Source of the DNA: Actinokineospora xionganensis
GTDB lineage: Bacteria > Actinomycetota > Actinomycetes > Mycobacteriales > Pseudonocardiaceae
DNA: 64,000 nt
Direction: 5' to 3'
NCBI RefSeq assembly: GCF_014323725.1
Contig: NZ_JABVED010000013.1
Span: forward strand, 288 to 64,287
The notes below the pieces were generated by a model that was given only the letters and a program-made list of their open reading frames with translations, had not been told where the DNA came from and did no database searches. Below, piece by piece: positions 44,093 to 52,555 of this stretch; positions within the stretch are counted from its first letter, which is position 1; every line of letters starts with the position of its first letter. Position numbers and translations under genes: made by a program.

Positions 44093-46288
44093 TCAGTGGA
44101 AAGCCCGCAACCGCAAGCTGTTCGTCACAACGAACACAGAACTAGCCGCCATCGCCGCCCCAGCCAACATCGGATTCAACAACCCGGCAGCAGCCAACGG
44201 CAACGCAGCCACGTTGTAAGCGAACGCCCAGAACAAATTCCCCTTGATCGTCCGCAAAGTCCGCCGAGACAACCGAATCGCGTCCGCAGCCGCCCGTAGA
44301 TCACCACGCACCAGCGTCAGATCCCCAGCCTCGATCGCCACATCCGTCCCGGTCCCCATCGCCAGCCCAAGGTCGGCGGTAGCAAGCGCGGCTGCATCGT
44401 TGACCCCGTCACCCACCATCGCCACGACCTTGCCAGACCGCTGCAGCCGGGCGATGACCTCAACCTTCTCCTCCGGCAACACCCCAGCGATCACCTCAGT
44501 GATCCCAACCTCCGCGGCCACGCTCCTAGCCACGGCTTCGTTGTCCCCGGTCAGCAGCACCGGCGACAATCCCAACGCCCGCAACAGCTTCACCGCTTCG
44601 GCCGAAGTCGGCTTCACCGTGTCGGCCACGACCAGCACGGCGCGCCCCCGGCCGTCCCAAGCCACGACAACGGCCGTGTGGCCACGACCCTCTGCCTCCG
44701 CCTTGGCCGTCACCAACTCGGCAGGCAGGCCGGCGTCGAGCATGCGGCCAACAGTCACCAACTCGCCGGACACCTTGGCACGCACGCCCCGGCCCTCGAT
44801 GGCCGAGAAGTCCTTGACGGGAGGCAAAACGCCGACCTTGTCGCGCGCGGCCTTCACGATCGCCCGAGCGATCGGATGCTCCGACCCGTCCTCCACCGCC
44901 CCCGCCAGCCGCAGCACCGTCTCGACATCCTCGCCCTCGGCGACCTGAACGCCCACAAGGGACATCTGACCCGTCGTCACCGTGCCGGTCTTGTCGAGGA
45001 CCACCGTGTCCACCCGCCGGGTCGACTCAAGCACCTCCGGGCCCTTGATCAGGATTCCCAGTTGCGCGCCTCGGCCGGTGCCGACGAGCAACGCCGTCGG
45101 AGTGGCCAGCCCCAGAGCGCACGGGCAGGCGATGATGAGCACCGCCACCGCCGCGGTGAAAGCCGCCGACGTGGACGCGCCGGCGCCAAGCCAGAACATC
45201 AGCGTCGCGACGGCCAGTGCGATCACGACCGGGACGAACACCGCCGAGACCCGGTCGGCCAGCCGCTGGACCGCGGCTTTCCCGGTCTGCGCTTGCTCGA
45301 CCATGCGGGCGATCCGGGCCAACTGCGTCCGCTCACCGACGTTCTTGGCGACGACGACCAGCCTGCCGCCGACGTTCACCGTGCCGCCCACGACGGCCGC
45401 GTCCGGCCCGACCTCCACCGGCACCGACTCGCCGGTCATCATGCTCGCGTCGATCGCCGACGTGCCCTCCGCGACCACACCGTCGGTCGCGACCTTCTCC
45501 CCCGGCCGCACGACGAACCGGTCGCCGACGGCGAGTTGGCCCACCGGCACGCGGGTCTCGACACCATCGCGCAGCACCGCGACGTCTTTCGCGCCCAGGT
45601 CGAGCAGCGCCCGCAGCGCGGCCCCGGCCCGCCGCTTGGCGCGGGACTCGAAGTACCGGCCCGCCAGGATGAACGTGGTGACGCCCGCGGCAACCTCCAG
45701 GTAGATGGCCTCACCGGCCCCGCGCGCGATGGTCAGCTCGAACGGGTGCGTCATGCCCGGCACACCGGCCGAGCCGAGCAGCAGCGCGTAGAGCGACCAC
45801 AGGTAGGCGGCGAGTGTGCCGATGGAGACCAGCGTGTCCATGGTCGCGGCGCCGTGGCGCAGGTTCATCCACGCCGCGCGGTGGAACGGCCACGCGCCCC
45901 ACACGATCACCGGGGACGCCAGCGCCAGCGAAACCCACTGCCAGTAGGTGAACTGCAGCGCGGGCGCCATGGCCATCGCGACCACCGGGACGGAGAGCAC
46001 GGCCGAGCCGAGCAGCCTGTCCCGCAGGGTGTCGCGTTCCTCGGGCTCGGGCGCCTGCTTGGTGGGCAGTTGCGCGGTGTACCCGGCGGCCTCGACCTGG
46101 GCCACCAGGGTCTGCGGGTCGATGTCCTCGGCGAAGATGACGTTCGCCTTCTCGGTCGCGTAGTTGACCGTCGCGGTCACACCGTCGAGCTTGTTGAGCT
46201 TGCGCTCGATCCGGTTCGCGCACGACGCGCAGGTCATGCCGCCGATCGAGAGTTCGATCTCGGCTGTCCTGGTCAGGTTCGTGGTCAC
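44093..46288 (-). CDS. copA: Copper-exporting P1B-type ATPase
   Basis: A 731-residue copper pump. One N-terminal heavy-metal-associated domain carries GGMTCASC (Cys20, Cys23). The membrane metal site CPC is in IIACPCALGLATPTALLVG (about residue 388), the phosphorylation site DKTGTVTTG at about 431, the ATP-binding SEHPIARAIV, and the hinge MVGDGVNDAAALATADLG. It drives Cu(I) out of the cell. It starts at a GTG behind GAGAGG, 11 bases after the His-rich secreted protein gene; csoR is the first gene of the same run, so copper derepresses the set. Confidence 0.95.
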   Translation of the reverse strand: MTTNLTRTAEIELSIGGMTCASCANRIERKLNKLDGVTATVNYATEKANVIFAEDIDPQTLVAQVEAAGYTAQLPTKQAPEPEERDTLRDRLLGSAVLSVPVVAMAMAPALQFTYWQWVSLALASPVIVWGAWPFHRAAWMNLRHGAATMDTLVSIGTLAAYLWSLYALLLGSAGVPGMTHPFELTIARGAGEAIYLEVAAGVTTFILAGRYFESRAKRRAGAALRALLDLGAKDVAVLRDGVETRVPVGQLAVGDRFVVRPGEKVATDGVVAEGTSAIDASMMTGESVPVEVGPDAAVVGGTVNVGGRLVVVAKNVGERTQLARIARMVEQAQTGKAAVQRLADRVSAVFVPVVIALAVATLMFWLGAGASTSAAFTAAVAVLIIACPCALGLATPTALLVGTGRGAQLGILIKGPEVLESTRRVDTVVLDKTGTVTTGQMSLVGVQVAEGEDVETVLRLAGAVEDGSEHPIARAIVKAARDKVGVLPPVKDFSAIEGRGVRAKVSGELVTVGRMLDAGLPAELVTAKAEAEGRGHTAVVVAWDGRGRAVLVVADTVKPTSAEAVKLLRALGLSPVLLTGDNEAVARSVAAEVGITEVIAGVLPEEKVEVIARLQRSGKVVAMVGDGVNDAAALATADLGLAMGTGTDVAIEAGDLTLVRGDLRAAADAIRLSRRTLRTIKGNLFWAFAYNVAALPLAAAGLLNPMLAGAAMAASSVFVVTNSLRLRAFH

Positions 46289-46299
46289 GTCGGGGCCTC

Positions 46300-47187
46300 T
46301 CAGCCGTGTGTGTGTCCGTCGGCGCCGTGCTCCGGCGACGTGGTCAGCGTGAACTCGGCGGTGCGCACGACACCACCGTGCTTGAAGTCCAAGAACACCC
46401 GGTAGGTGCCATCGGACGGGACTTCGGCGACGAACGGCACGTCCGGACCGGGTGAGCCCGCTTCCGCGTGCACGTGCAGGTAGGCGAGGTCGCCGCCGCG
46501 CAGCGCCACCAGGTGGCCGTAGGCACCCAGGTAGGGCTGCAGATCCGCGACCGGCCTGCCGTCCTTGGTGACCGTGGCGGTGAGCTTCGAGGCGTGTCCG
46601 GCGATCAGTTCGCGGCCGACTCGCACCTCGTAGCCGTCGACTTTCGCCAGCCACGACTCCGGCTGTGTGACCGGCTGGAAGTCGCCCGGCACCATCACGT
46701 CGACGCCCAGGGTCAACGCGGGGCCGCCACGCGGGACGAAGTCGGCGAAGACCCGGTAGCTGCCGGGCCTGCGCAGCGCGAGCGGGACCGACCAGGTGCC
46801 GTCGGCGGCGCGTTCGGGGTGGACGTGCTGGTAGCAGGCGGTGTCGCGGCGCACGACGATGAGGTGCAGTTCCTTCTCGTGCGCGACCTCGAAGTCGGTG
46901 ACCGTCTTGCCACCCGGGCCGGTGACGCGGAAGGTGAAGGGTTGCGCGGCGCCCGCCGTGAGCGCCGTCGCGCTCGGCACGAGGGCGTAGCCGCCGCTCC
47001 ACGCGGACAAGCCGACCGGAGCTGAGGCGACAGCAGGCTCACCAGCGGTCCCGTGGCCGCCCGAGTCGCCATGCGGCGCGGGCTGCTCGACGTCCATCGG
47101 CCCGACCGCCGCGCCGAGCCCGTAGGCGGCGCCACCGACCAGGACCAGCGCGGCGGCGTAGGCGGCGAGAGCGCGCGCTGTCTTCAC
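46300..47187 (-). CDS. Exported His-rich copper-site protein
   Basis: A 295-residue exported protein: signal/anchor helix at residues 5-26, then a His-rich patch (HGDSGGHGTAG). Two beta-sandwich repeats each carry a metal-like histidine pattern (YQHVHPERAADGTWSVPL and YLHVHAEAGSPGPDVPF). A C-terminal tail EHGADGHTHG follows. It sits between csoR and copA, a position common in actinobacteria for a secreted copper binder. It probably holds copper at the outer membrane face. GTG start at 47187. Confidence 0.85.
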   Translation of the reverse strand: MKTARALAAYAAALVLVGGAAYGLGAAVGPMDVEQPAPHGDSGGHGTAGEPAVASAPVGLSAWSGGYALVPSATALTAGAAQPFTFRVTGPGGKTVTDFEVAHEKELHLIVVRRDTACYQHVHPERAADGTWSVPLALRRPGSYRVFADFVPRGGPALTLGVDVMVPGDFQPVTQPESWLAKVDGYEVRVGRELIAGHASKLTATVTKDGRPVADLQPYLGAYGHLVALRGGDLAYLHVHAEAGSPGPDVPFVAEVPSDGTYRVFLDFKHGGVVRTAEFTLTTSPEHGADGHTHG

Positions 47188-47197
47188 CCCGGGCGCC

Positions 47198-47479
47198 CTA
47201 CGACCGGACGAGACGGGCGATCGCCGCGCTGGCCTCGCGAACCTTGTCGTCGGCAGCCTGCCCGCCCTCCGCGACCGCCTCGGCGACGCAGTGGTGCAGG
47301 TGCTGGTCGACGAGCCCGAGCGAGACCGCCTGCAGCGCCTTGGTGGCAGCCGACACCTGGGTCAGGATGTCGATGCAGTACTTGTCTTCCTCGACCATCC
47401 GCTGCAAGCCGCGGATCTGCCCTTCGATCCGCCGCAGTCGCTTCAGGTAATCGTCTTTGTCGCCGCTGTAGCCGTGCAT
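47198..47479 (-). CDS. csoR: Copper-sensing repressor CsoR (first copy)
   Basis: A 93-residue all-helical repressor of the CsoR/RcnR family. It has the Cu(I) ligands Cys (KYCIDILTQ), His and Cys (DQHLHHCVAEA, HxxxC) and the typical IEGQIRGLQRMVEEDKYC. Copper binding releases it from DNA. It begins the operon csoR-secreted copper protein-copA. The ATG at 47479 follows AAGGAGAC. A GGGGTACCCC palindrome and a TACCC/GGGTA repeat lie 30-50 bases upstream. Confidence 0.94.
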   Translation of the reverse strand: MHGYSGDKDDYLKRLRRIEGQIRGLQRMVEEDKYCIDILTQVSAATKALQAVSLGLVDQHLHHCVAEAVAEGGQAADDKVREASAAIARLVRS

Positions 47480-47509
47480 CGGTGTCTCCTTCGTGGACAC
47501 CGACAACTA

Positions 47510-47528
47510 TACCCTACGGGGGTACCCC
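47510..47528 (-). promoter_or_regulatory. CsoR-type operator before the copper operon
   Basis: TACCC (47510-47514) and GGGTA (47520-47524) form an inverted repeat, and GGGGTACCCC (47519-47528) is a perfect palindrome overlapping it. G-tract/C-tract repeats with TA steps are typical of CsoR sites. It lies about 30-50 bases before csoR. Confidence 0.7.
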
Positions 47529-47809
47529 TAGGATCGGACCAGCCTGGCGATGGCGTCGGACGCCTCTTTCACCTTCACCGCGGCCTCGTCGCCACCGGCG
47601 GCCGCGGCCGCGACCACGCAGGTGGCGAGGTGCTCGTCGAGCAGTTCGAGGGAGAACGCCTGTAAGGCCTTCGTCGCCGCGGACACCTGGGTGAGGATGT
47701 CGATGCAGTACTTGTCTTCCTCGACCATCCGCTGCAGGCCCCGGATCTGTCCCTCCACCCGGCGCAGTCGTTTCAGATAGGCCTCGCGGTTGCTGCTGTC
47801 GACGGCCAC
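47528..47809 (-). CDS. CsoR-family repressor (second copy)
   Basis: A 93-residue paralogue of the adjacent CsoR; the stretch from EGQIRGLQRMVEEDKYCIDI through TQVSAATKALQA is the same in both. The copper ligands are kept (KYCIDIL; DEHLATC, HxxxC). It differs mainly at the C-terminal helix (VVAAAAAGGDEAAVKVKEA). It starts at a GTG behind GGGGAGCGC. It is divergent from a ZIP transporter gene, and GGGGTACCCC lies between them, so it may regulate itself and that transporter. It could sense copper or another soft ligand. Confidence 0.9.
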   Translation of the reverse strand: MAVDSSNREAYLKRLRRVEGQIRGLQRMVEEDKYCIDILTQVSAATKALQAFSLELLDEHLATCVVAAAAAGGDEAAVKVKEASDAIARLVRS

Positions 47810-47853
47810 GTGCGCTCCCCGCTGTCCTCGTTGAAGAGTCAGAATACGGGTCA

Positions 47854-47863
47854 GGGGTACCCC
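47854..47863. promoter_or_regulatory. CsoR-type operator between csoR2 and the ZIP gene
   Basis: Perfect palindrome GGGGTACCCC, identical to that before the first csoR, 45 bases before csoR2 and 54 bases before the ZIP start. Confidence 0.6.
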
Positions 47864-47916
47864 GCGACGATCCCCCGCGCGTGCGAACAAGGTCGAATGC
47901 CGCCAGGCTTGGCCGC

Positions 47917-48645
47917 ATGTGGGAAGCCATGTGGTGGGGGCTGGTCGGCGGGTTGGCGCTGGTGGTCGGCGCGGTGGTCGGCCTGGTCGGCAACCCCCGG
48001 CCGAAGGTGATCGCCCTGGTCATGGCCTTCGGCTCCGGCGTGCTGATCAGCGCCTTGGCCTTCGAACTGGCGGCCCAGGCGTTCACCGGCGGCGGGGCGC
48101 TCGCCCTCGCCGCGGGCCTGGCCGCGGGCTCGGCGGCGTTCTACCTCGGCGACCTGGTCATTGACCGGCGCGGCGGGGAACATCGCAAACGGTCGGACGG
48201 CCGCCAGCGCTCCGGTGCCGCCCTCGCGATCGTGCTCGGCTCGCTGCTCGACGGCATCCCCGAGTCCGCCGCGATCGGCGTGTCCCTCCTCGACGGCGGC
48301 ACGGTCGGCGCCGCGGTGGTGGCGGCGGTGTTCCTGTCCAACGTCCCCGAGTCGATGTCCGCCGCGTCGGGGCTGCGCAAGGCGGGGCACTCCACCCGGT
48401 GGATCCTGGGTCTCTGGGCGGGGGTGGCGGCCGTTTCCGCGCTTGCCGCCGGACTCGGCTACGCCACCCTCGGCGGCGCCTCCCGCGAGACGGTGGCGGC
48501 CGTTCAGGCGTTCGCAGCGGGCGCGATCCTGACGATGCTGGCCGACACGATGATGCCGGAGGCGTTCGAGAACGGCGGCAACGCGACCGGCGTCGTGGCC
48601 ACTTTCGGCTTCACCACAGCGTTTCTTGTCAGCCACCTGGCGTGA
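47917..48645 (+). CDS. ZIP-family metal transporter
   Basis: A 242-residue polytopic protein with about eight membrane helices. The paired metal motifs of the ZIP family are present in variant form: GSLLDGIPESAAIGVSLLDG (the usual His replaced by Asp) and FLSNVPESMSAASGLRKAG. A cytoplasmic loop (DRRGGEHRKRSDGRQR) separates helices 3 and 4. ZIP proteins move Zn, Fe, Mn or other divalent ions into the cytoplasm. It is divergent from the second csoR with a shared CsoR-like site, an unusual link for a ZIP protein. The start at 47917 has only a weak binding site. Confidence 0.82.
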   Translation: MWEAMWWGLVGGLALVVGAVVGLVGNPRPKVIALVMAFGSGVLISALAFELAAQAFTGGGALALAAGLAAGSAAFYLGDLVIDRRGGEHRKRSDGRQRSGAALAIVLGSLLDGIPESAAIGVSLLDGGTVGAAVVAAVFLSNVPESMSAASGLRKAGHSTRWILGLWAGVAAVSALAAGLGYATLGGASRETVAAVQAFAAGAILTMLADTMMPEAFENGGNATGVVATFGFTTAFLVSHLA

Positions 48646-48691
48646 CTGATCGACTACCATGAGCCCACCGCGGACCTTTCGGGAGGCACCC

Positions 48692-50128
48692 ATGGCTCGT
48701 TTCGCGATGCTCCTGCGACCCGACCAGGACCCAGCCGTCACCACGGCCCGGCTCACCGCCGAACTCGGCGCCCAGGTCGAGCCTCTCTCCACGGATGACC
48801 CGGACGCCCTGATCATCGATCTCCCCGACCGCTCCTTCGCCACCGACGCCGACGCGTTCAGCGCCGCCTACGCGCTGGCCGACGACTACGACGCCCTCGC
48901 GGTCGAACCGGACCTGCCGACCGCCTTGTTCCCCGAACCCGACCCGGTGCGTGGCGCGGACTTTCCGCCGGGTTGCTGGTCTCCGGAACATCCCAATCTG
49001 GCCGAGGAGTGGGCGCTGTGGACGATCCGGGCGCCGCAGGCGTGGGAGTACTCGCGCAAACAGGGAAGGCCCGAGCGCGGCGAGGGAATCGTCGTCGGCC
49101 AACCCGACACGGGAGTCATCCGCCACCGGGAGATGGACGGCGTCCAGTTCGTCCCGGGCTACGACTTCGTCGACAACGACAACGACCCCACGGACCCGCT
49201 GGCGGACGGAAACCCAGGTCACGGGACCGCCACGGCCAGCGTGATCGTCTCCCCCGACACCCACGTGGTGACGGGCGCGGCCCCGAGGGTGCGGCACATG
49301 CCGGTCCGGGCGATCGAGAGCGTCGTACGGGTGACGCAGGTGTCGGTCGCGAAAGCCGTTGTGTGGGCGACGGACCACGGTGCCCACGTGATCACGATGA
49401 GCCTCGGTGGACTGCCGTCGTTCGCGTTGGACCGGGCGATCAACCGAGCGGTGGCGGCGAACGTGATCGTCATGGCGGCGGCGGGAAACTGCGTCGGCAC
49501 AGTGGTGTGGCCCGCCCGCTACGACAACTGCGTGGCCGTCGCGGGCACGACGCCGCACGACACCCCGTGGCGCGGGACGTGCAAGGGCGGCGCGGTCGAC
49601 ATCTCCGCCCCCGGCGAGAACGTCTACCGGGCGCGCATCCCCCAGTTCCCGGGGGACGGGGATTCGGGGCAAGGGCAGGGAACCAGCCTCGCCGTGGCCC
49701 TTACCGCGGCCGTCGCGGCCCTATGGCTGGCCCACCACGGCCGTGACAGGGTAATCGCCGTCGCGAGAAGCCGGGGCGAGACAGTGCAAGCCCTGTTCCG
49801 ACGACTCATCCGAGAAACCGCCCGACGCCCCCAAAACTGGAACACGGGCGACATGGGAGCAGGCATCATCGACGCCCACGCCCTCCTGAGCAAACCCCTC
49901 GACACGAGAAGCCCGGCAACGGAACCCGCCACCGTCGGCTCAGTCCGCCATCTGATCACCGAACTACTCGGCGACCTCCCCGTAGAGGTCGACTGTGACC
50001 GCTACGGCCCCGAACTCGCGTCCCTGATCCTGCACACCCTCCTCGGCGACCGCACCACCACACTCCCGTCGACGAAACTAAGGGCAGCCATCGCCAACGA
50101 ACACCTACGCCGATTCCTTCAGCTGTAG
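48692..50128 (+). CDS. Subtilisin-like (S8) serine protease without signal peptide
   Basis: A 478-residue protease. A roughly 110-residue N-terminal region (MARFAMLLRPDQDPAVTT) precedes the S8 domain with the triad Asp139 (VVGQPDTGVIRH), His177 (NPGHGTATASVIV) and Ser332 (GQGTSLAVAL); the oxyanion Asn is in AAAGNCVG. The last 110 residues are a helical extension ending DCDRYGPELASLILHTLLGD. There is no signal peptide, so it acts in the cytoplasm or leaves by an unusual route. The ATG follows GGGAGGCACC. Substrate unknown. Confidence 0.88.
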   Translation: MARFAMLLRPDQDPAVTTARLTAELGAQVEPLSTDDPDALIIDLPDRSFATDADAFSAAYALADDYDALAVEPDLPTALFPEPDPVRGADFPPGCWSPEHPNLAEEWALWTIRAPQAWEYSRKQGRPERGEGIVVGQPDTGVIRHREMDGVQFVPGYDFVDNDNDPTDPLADGNPGHGTATASVIVSPDTHVVTGAAPRVRHMPVRAIESVVRVTQVSVAKAVVWATDHGAHVITMSLGGLPSFALDRAINRAVAANVIVMAAAGNCVGTVVWPARYDNCVAVAGTTPHDTPWRGTCKGGAVDISAPGENVYRARIPQFPGDGDSGQGQGTSLAVALTAAVAALWLAHHGRDRVIAVARSRGETVQALFRRLIRETARRPQNWNTGDMGAGIIDAHALLSKPLDTRSPATEPATVGSVRHLITELLGDLPVEVDCDRYGPELASLILHTLLGDRTTTLPSTKLRAAIANEHLRRFLQL

Positions 50129-50530
50129 CGGCCGCATCACTACCCGGGCGATTTCAACCCGTTCCACCCGCGCACCCCAGCCACCCCCGCACCGCTGCGA
50201 CCGCTGCCTCCCCCGGCCCTCGCTGTCACCTCCTTTCAAACCGCTTCTCCCATCACTGCGCCCTGCCCCAGCCCCACATAACCGCGCTTCACCACACAAA
50301 TCACCCACCGGTCAATCCCCTGCCCGCGGCCCCTCAGGCCCCATCCAAGCCTACCCGATATCTTGATAGTGAATAGTCGATATGAGATCATCGCGAAGAT
50401 CGCTCCGGGTCCATTTCGGACTCCGGGGTCCTAGGACTATTGGACTAGTCCACATCAGACCGAAGTCCGATGTGACACCCCCAAGCCGTCCCGTAACGTC
50501 TTCCCCACAGCACTTCACGAGGGGAGCAAA
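50129..50530. other. Gene-free region: C-rich tract then palindrome-rich promoter DNA
   Basis: About 400 bases with no supported gene. 50150-50350 is strongly C-rich and G-poor on the + strand. From 50357 it is AT-richer and dense in symmetric sites: TATCTTGATA (50359-50368), TCCTAGGA (50429-50436), GGACTAGTCC (50442-50451), and a hairpin with stem 50451-50460/50465-50474 and CGAA loop. It must hold the promoter of the gene at 50531. Confidence 0.6.
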
Positions 50531-51127
50531 GTGAAGCGAGTCCGCGCGCTGCACCATCTGAGGACGGTGGCCGAGACGTGTGCCGACATGGCCACCCGGC
50601 CGCAGTCGATCTTCCCGCTCCGCGTGCGCGAACTATGGGCGGCCGGGGAGATCCTGGAGCCGGTCGACGAGCTCGACGCGGTGACGATCGCGCTGGTGGT
50701 CGATCTTCCCGTCGATGACGTCGCGTGGCTCACCGAGCCGTCCGGGGCTCAACACTGGGCCAACGCGGCGAAGTTGCAGACGGCTCCGGTCACCGTTCGG
50801 TGGCGTTCGGCGCGGGCTCCTGTGTGGAACCACGTGCTTCGGCGGCCTGCGCTCGTCTGGGATGTGGACAACGGGATCGCCGAAGCAACGCTCGACGCGA
50901 TCGGCGACGGGCACACCGCGGCCGTCCGCCTCGACGAGCCGTCCGCCGACCTCATGGGCCGGCGGCTGGCCGACGACCTCGCCGTCAGTCTCCGCGCCCT
51001 GGGCTCGCGCACCGTCCACTACGCCGACCGGCGCTGGAAGCCCGGCAAGCTCGAACCGGTCGCCGACGCCCTCTGGCGCGCGAGTGAGGGATATCTCGAT
51101 CTCCTCAAAGCAATCGACTACCCCTAG
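50531..51127 (+). CDS. Conserved-looking protein of unknown function
   Basis: A 198-residue soluble protein starting MKRVRALHHLRTVAETCADM, with mixed alpha/beta composition, several Trp residues (DDVAWLTEPSGAQHWANAA, VRWRSARAPVWNHVL) and an Arg-rich C-terminal helix. It has a GTG start behind GAGGGGAGC, a strong binding site, so the gene is real. I do not recognise the family with confidence. It lies behind a palindrome-rich region that shares the site TATCTTGATA with the small winged-helix gene at 56979. Confidence 0.75.
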   Translation: MKRVRALHHLRTVAETCADMATRPQSIFPLRVRELWAAGEILEPVDELDAVTIALVVDLPVDDVAWLTEPSGAQHWANAAKLQTAPVTVRWRSARAPVWNHVLRRPALVWDVDNGIAEATLDAIGDGHTAAVRLDEPSADLMGRRLADDLAVSLRALGSRTVHYADRRWKPGKLEPVADALWRASEGYLDLLKAIDYP

Positions 51128-51225
51128 GCCATTACGTAACGTCCGCTCGGAACGAGATGGGGTGTGAATACGAACAGAGCGGGTAACTCCGATCCGGACG
51201 CCCCCGCGAAAGACAGGAAGAAACG

Positions 51226-51348
51226 ATGCTGCAGACCGATCCGAACCCCATCTACACCATGCTGGTACGCGAGTTCGGCGTCGACCTCGACAAGGAGTCG
51301 CCCGCCGAGCCCGAGGTCACCGAAGAAGCCCAGCCTGCCCCTAGATAG
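51226..51348 (+). CDS. 40-residue acidic small protein
   Basis: A short gene with good signals: AGGAAG spaced six bases before ATG 51226, and a frame ending at TAG 51348. The peptide begins MLQTDPNPIYTMLVREFGVD and ends with an acidic, proline-rich tail (PAEPEVTEEAQPAPR). It has no Cys, signal peptide or membrane helix. Codon third positions are mostly G/C, as in real genes here. It lies 98 bases behind the unknown gene at 50531 and could be in the same transcript. The function is unknown. Confidence 0.55.
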   Translation: MLQTDPNPIYTMLVREFGVDLDKESPAEPEVTEEAQPAPR

Positions 51349-51578
51349 CCGAATTCACAGGTCGGACGGCTCGTCGTCAGCGACCTGCGATCGTGGGCGG
51401 CACGCAGGGCGCTCCGGTTCGCGGCGGCGCCATTTCCACCGCCTTCGAATCGCGTGATCCCTTGGCTACCGTCGGTCAATTCCCGCGCAGTGGGATTTGC
51501 CAGACGACTCGCACATCAATGAACAAGTCGGCAGGACGTTTCGTTGAACGTGTTGAGTGTCGCGGTCCGAATGGGCCA

Positions 51579-52133
51579 TCACGCTGCCGCCGGTGGGATC
51601 AATTTGGCCAGCCCCACATACCCGATGTCATGCAGGCGCTTCGCCGACACGGCGAAGTAGCTCGCGTCCGCGCTGACGCCCAGGCCCTCGACCATGCGGT
51701 TCATGAAGTTGAACAACGCGCACACGAGGACGGCGCTGTGCAGCGCGGACTCGTCCCATCCAGCGGCGTACACAGCCTCGGCGTCGGCGGGGGTCAGCGC
51801 TGACGGGGTCCGGGTGAGCTTGCCGACGTACCGCAGCACCGGCCGCAGCCGGGGAGCCACCTCCGCGGTGTCGAGGTCGGTGAGCGCGGCTTCCAACAGT
51901 CCCGGTTCGACGCCATGCGCCTCGGCGGTCGCGGTGTGCACGCCGTGGCAGTACGCGCAGTTGTTGACACCCGAGACGTAGGCGGCGATCAGCTCACGTT
52001 CGGCGAGACTGAACGGGGACGGGCCGCGCATCACCGTCTCGTGGTACTCGATGATCGGGCGGGCGGTGTCGGGGTAGGCCTTGAACACGTCGAACAGCAC
52101 GGCGTTCTCGGGCAGTGATGGCAAGTAGGTCAC
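51579..52133 (-). CDS. AhpD-like / carboxymuconolactone decarboxylase-family protein
   Basis: A 184-residue all-helical protein with the peroxidatic CxxC-x3-H motif in GVNNCAYCHGVHTATAEAHG, as in AhpD and the uncharacterised peroxidase-related group. It probably reduces peroxides through a thiol pair. It starts at a GTG behind CGGAGGAC, overlapping the upstream gene by four bases (GTGA). It is the last gene of an operon with an unknown 141-residue protein and an FAD-dependent oxidoreductase, which could be its electron source. Confidence 0.88.
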   Translation of the reverse strand: MTYLPSLPENAVLFDVFKAYPDTARPIIEYHETVMRGPSPFSLAERELIAAYVSGVNNCAYCHGVHTATAEAHGVEPGLLEAALTDLDTAEVAPRLRPVLRYVGKLTRTPSALTPADAEAVYAAGWDESALHSAVLVCALFNFMNRMVEGLGVSADASYFAVSAKRLHDIGYVGLAKLIPPAAA

Positions 52134-52555
52134 GACTGTCCTCCGAGGGTGGCGACCAGGTCGTCGAGGTCGGCGCGGCGGAGCCAGCAGGCGGTGAGGT
52201 ACACCAGACCGGCCGGGCCGACCGTGCCGAACACAGCGGTGAGAGTCCGGTGGCTGCGATCCCACGCCTGTCGAAGCGACGCCGAGGTCGACGGGCTGGG
52301 GTCGGCCTCGGCCAGTTCCGGGCGGATCGAGCGCCACCGGCGGGCACCCGCGGCAACCAGGTCGGGCATGGTCAGTTGGGCACCGCCGTGGCGGACGTGG
52401 TCGACGAGCATGGCGACCTGCCCGGCGTCGTCGGCGAGTGCGACCACGGCCAAGCAGGCCAGCAGCCGGTCCGGGTCGAGTCCGAGCAGCATGATCCCGG
52501 TCTCGGTGGACGCGGAGTCGTCGACGGCGGGCAGATCGAATGTGGTGTCAGACAA
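52130..52555 (-). CDS. Unknown 141-residue protein in a redox operon
   Basis: A helical protein (LDPDRLLACLAVVALADDAG, AWDRSHRTLTAVFGTVGPAG, TACWLRRADLDDLVATLGG) with no recognised motif. The start appears to be TTG 52555, eight bases inside the upstream oxidoreductase gene, with GAGG upstream. It overlaps both neighbours and so belongs with them functionally; its role is unknown. Confidence 0.65.
   Translation of the reverse strand: MSDTTFDLPAVDDSASTETGIMLLGLDPDRLLACLAVVALADDAGQVAMLVDHVRHGGAQLTMPDLVAAGARRWRSIRPELAEADPSPSTSASLRQAWDRSHRTLTAVFGTVGPAGLVYLTACWLRRADLDDLVATLGGQS

Noticed and set aside
44093-47002. Single 969-codon frame covering copA and most of the upstream gene
   Set aside because: Only the part from the GTG at 46288 is copA; the upstream 238 codons are the wrong frame of the exported copper protein gene.
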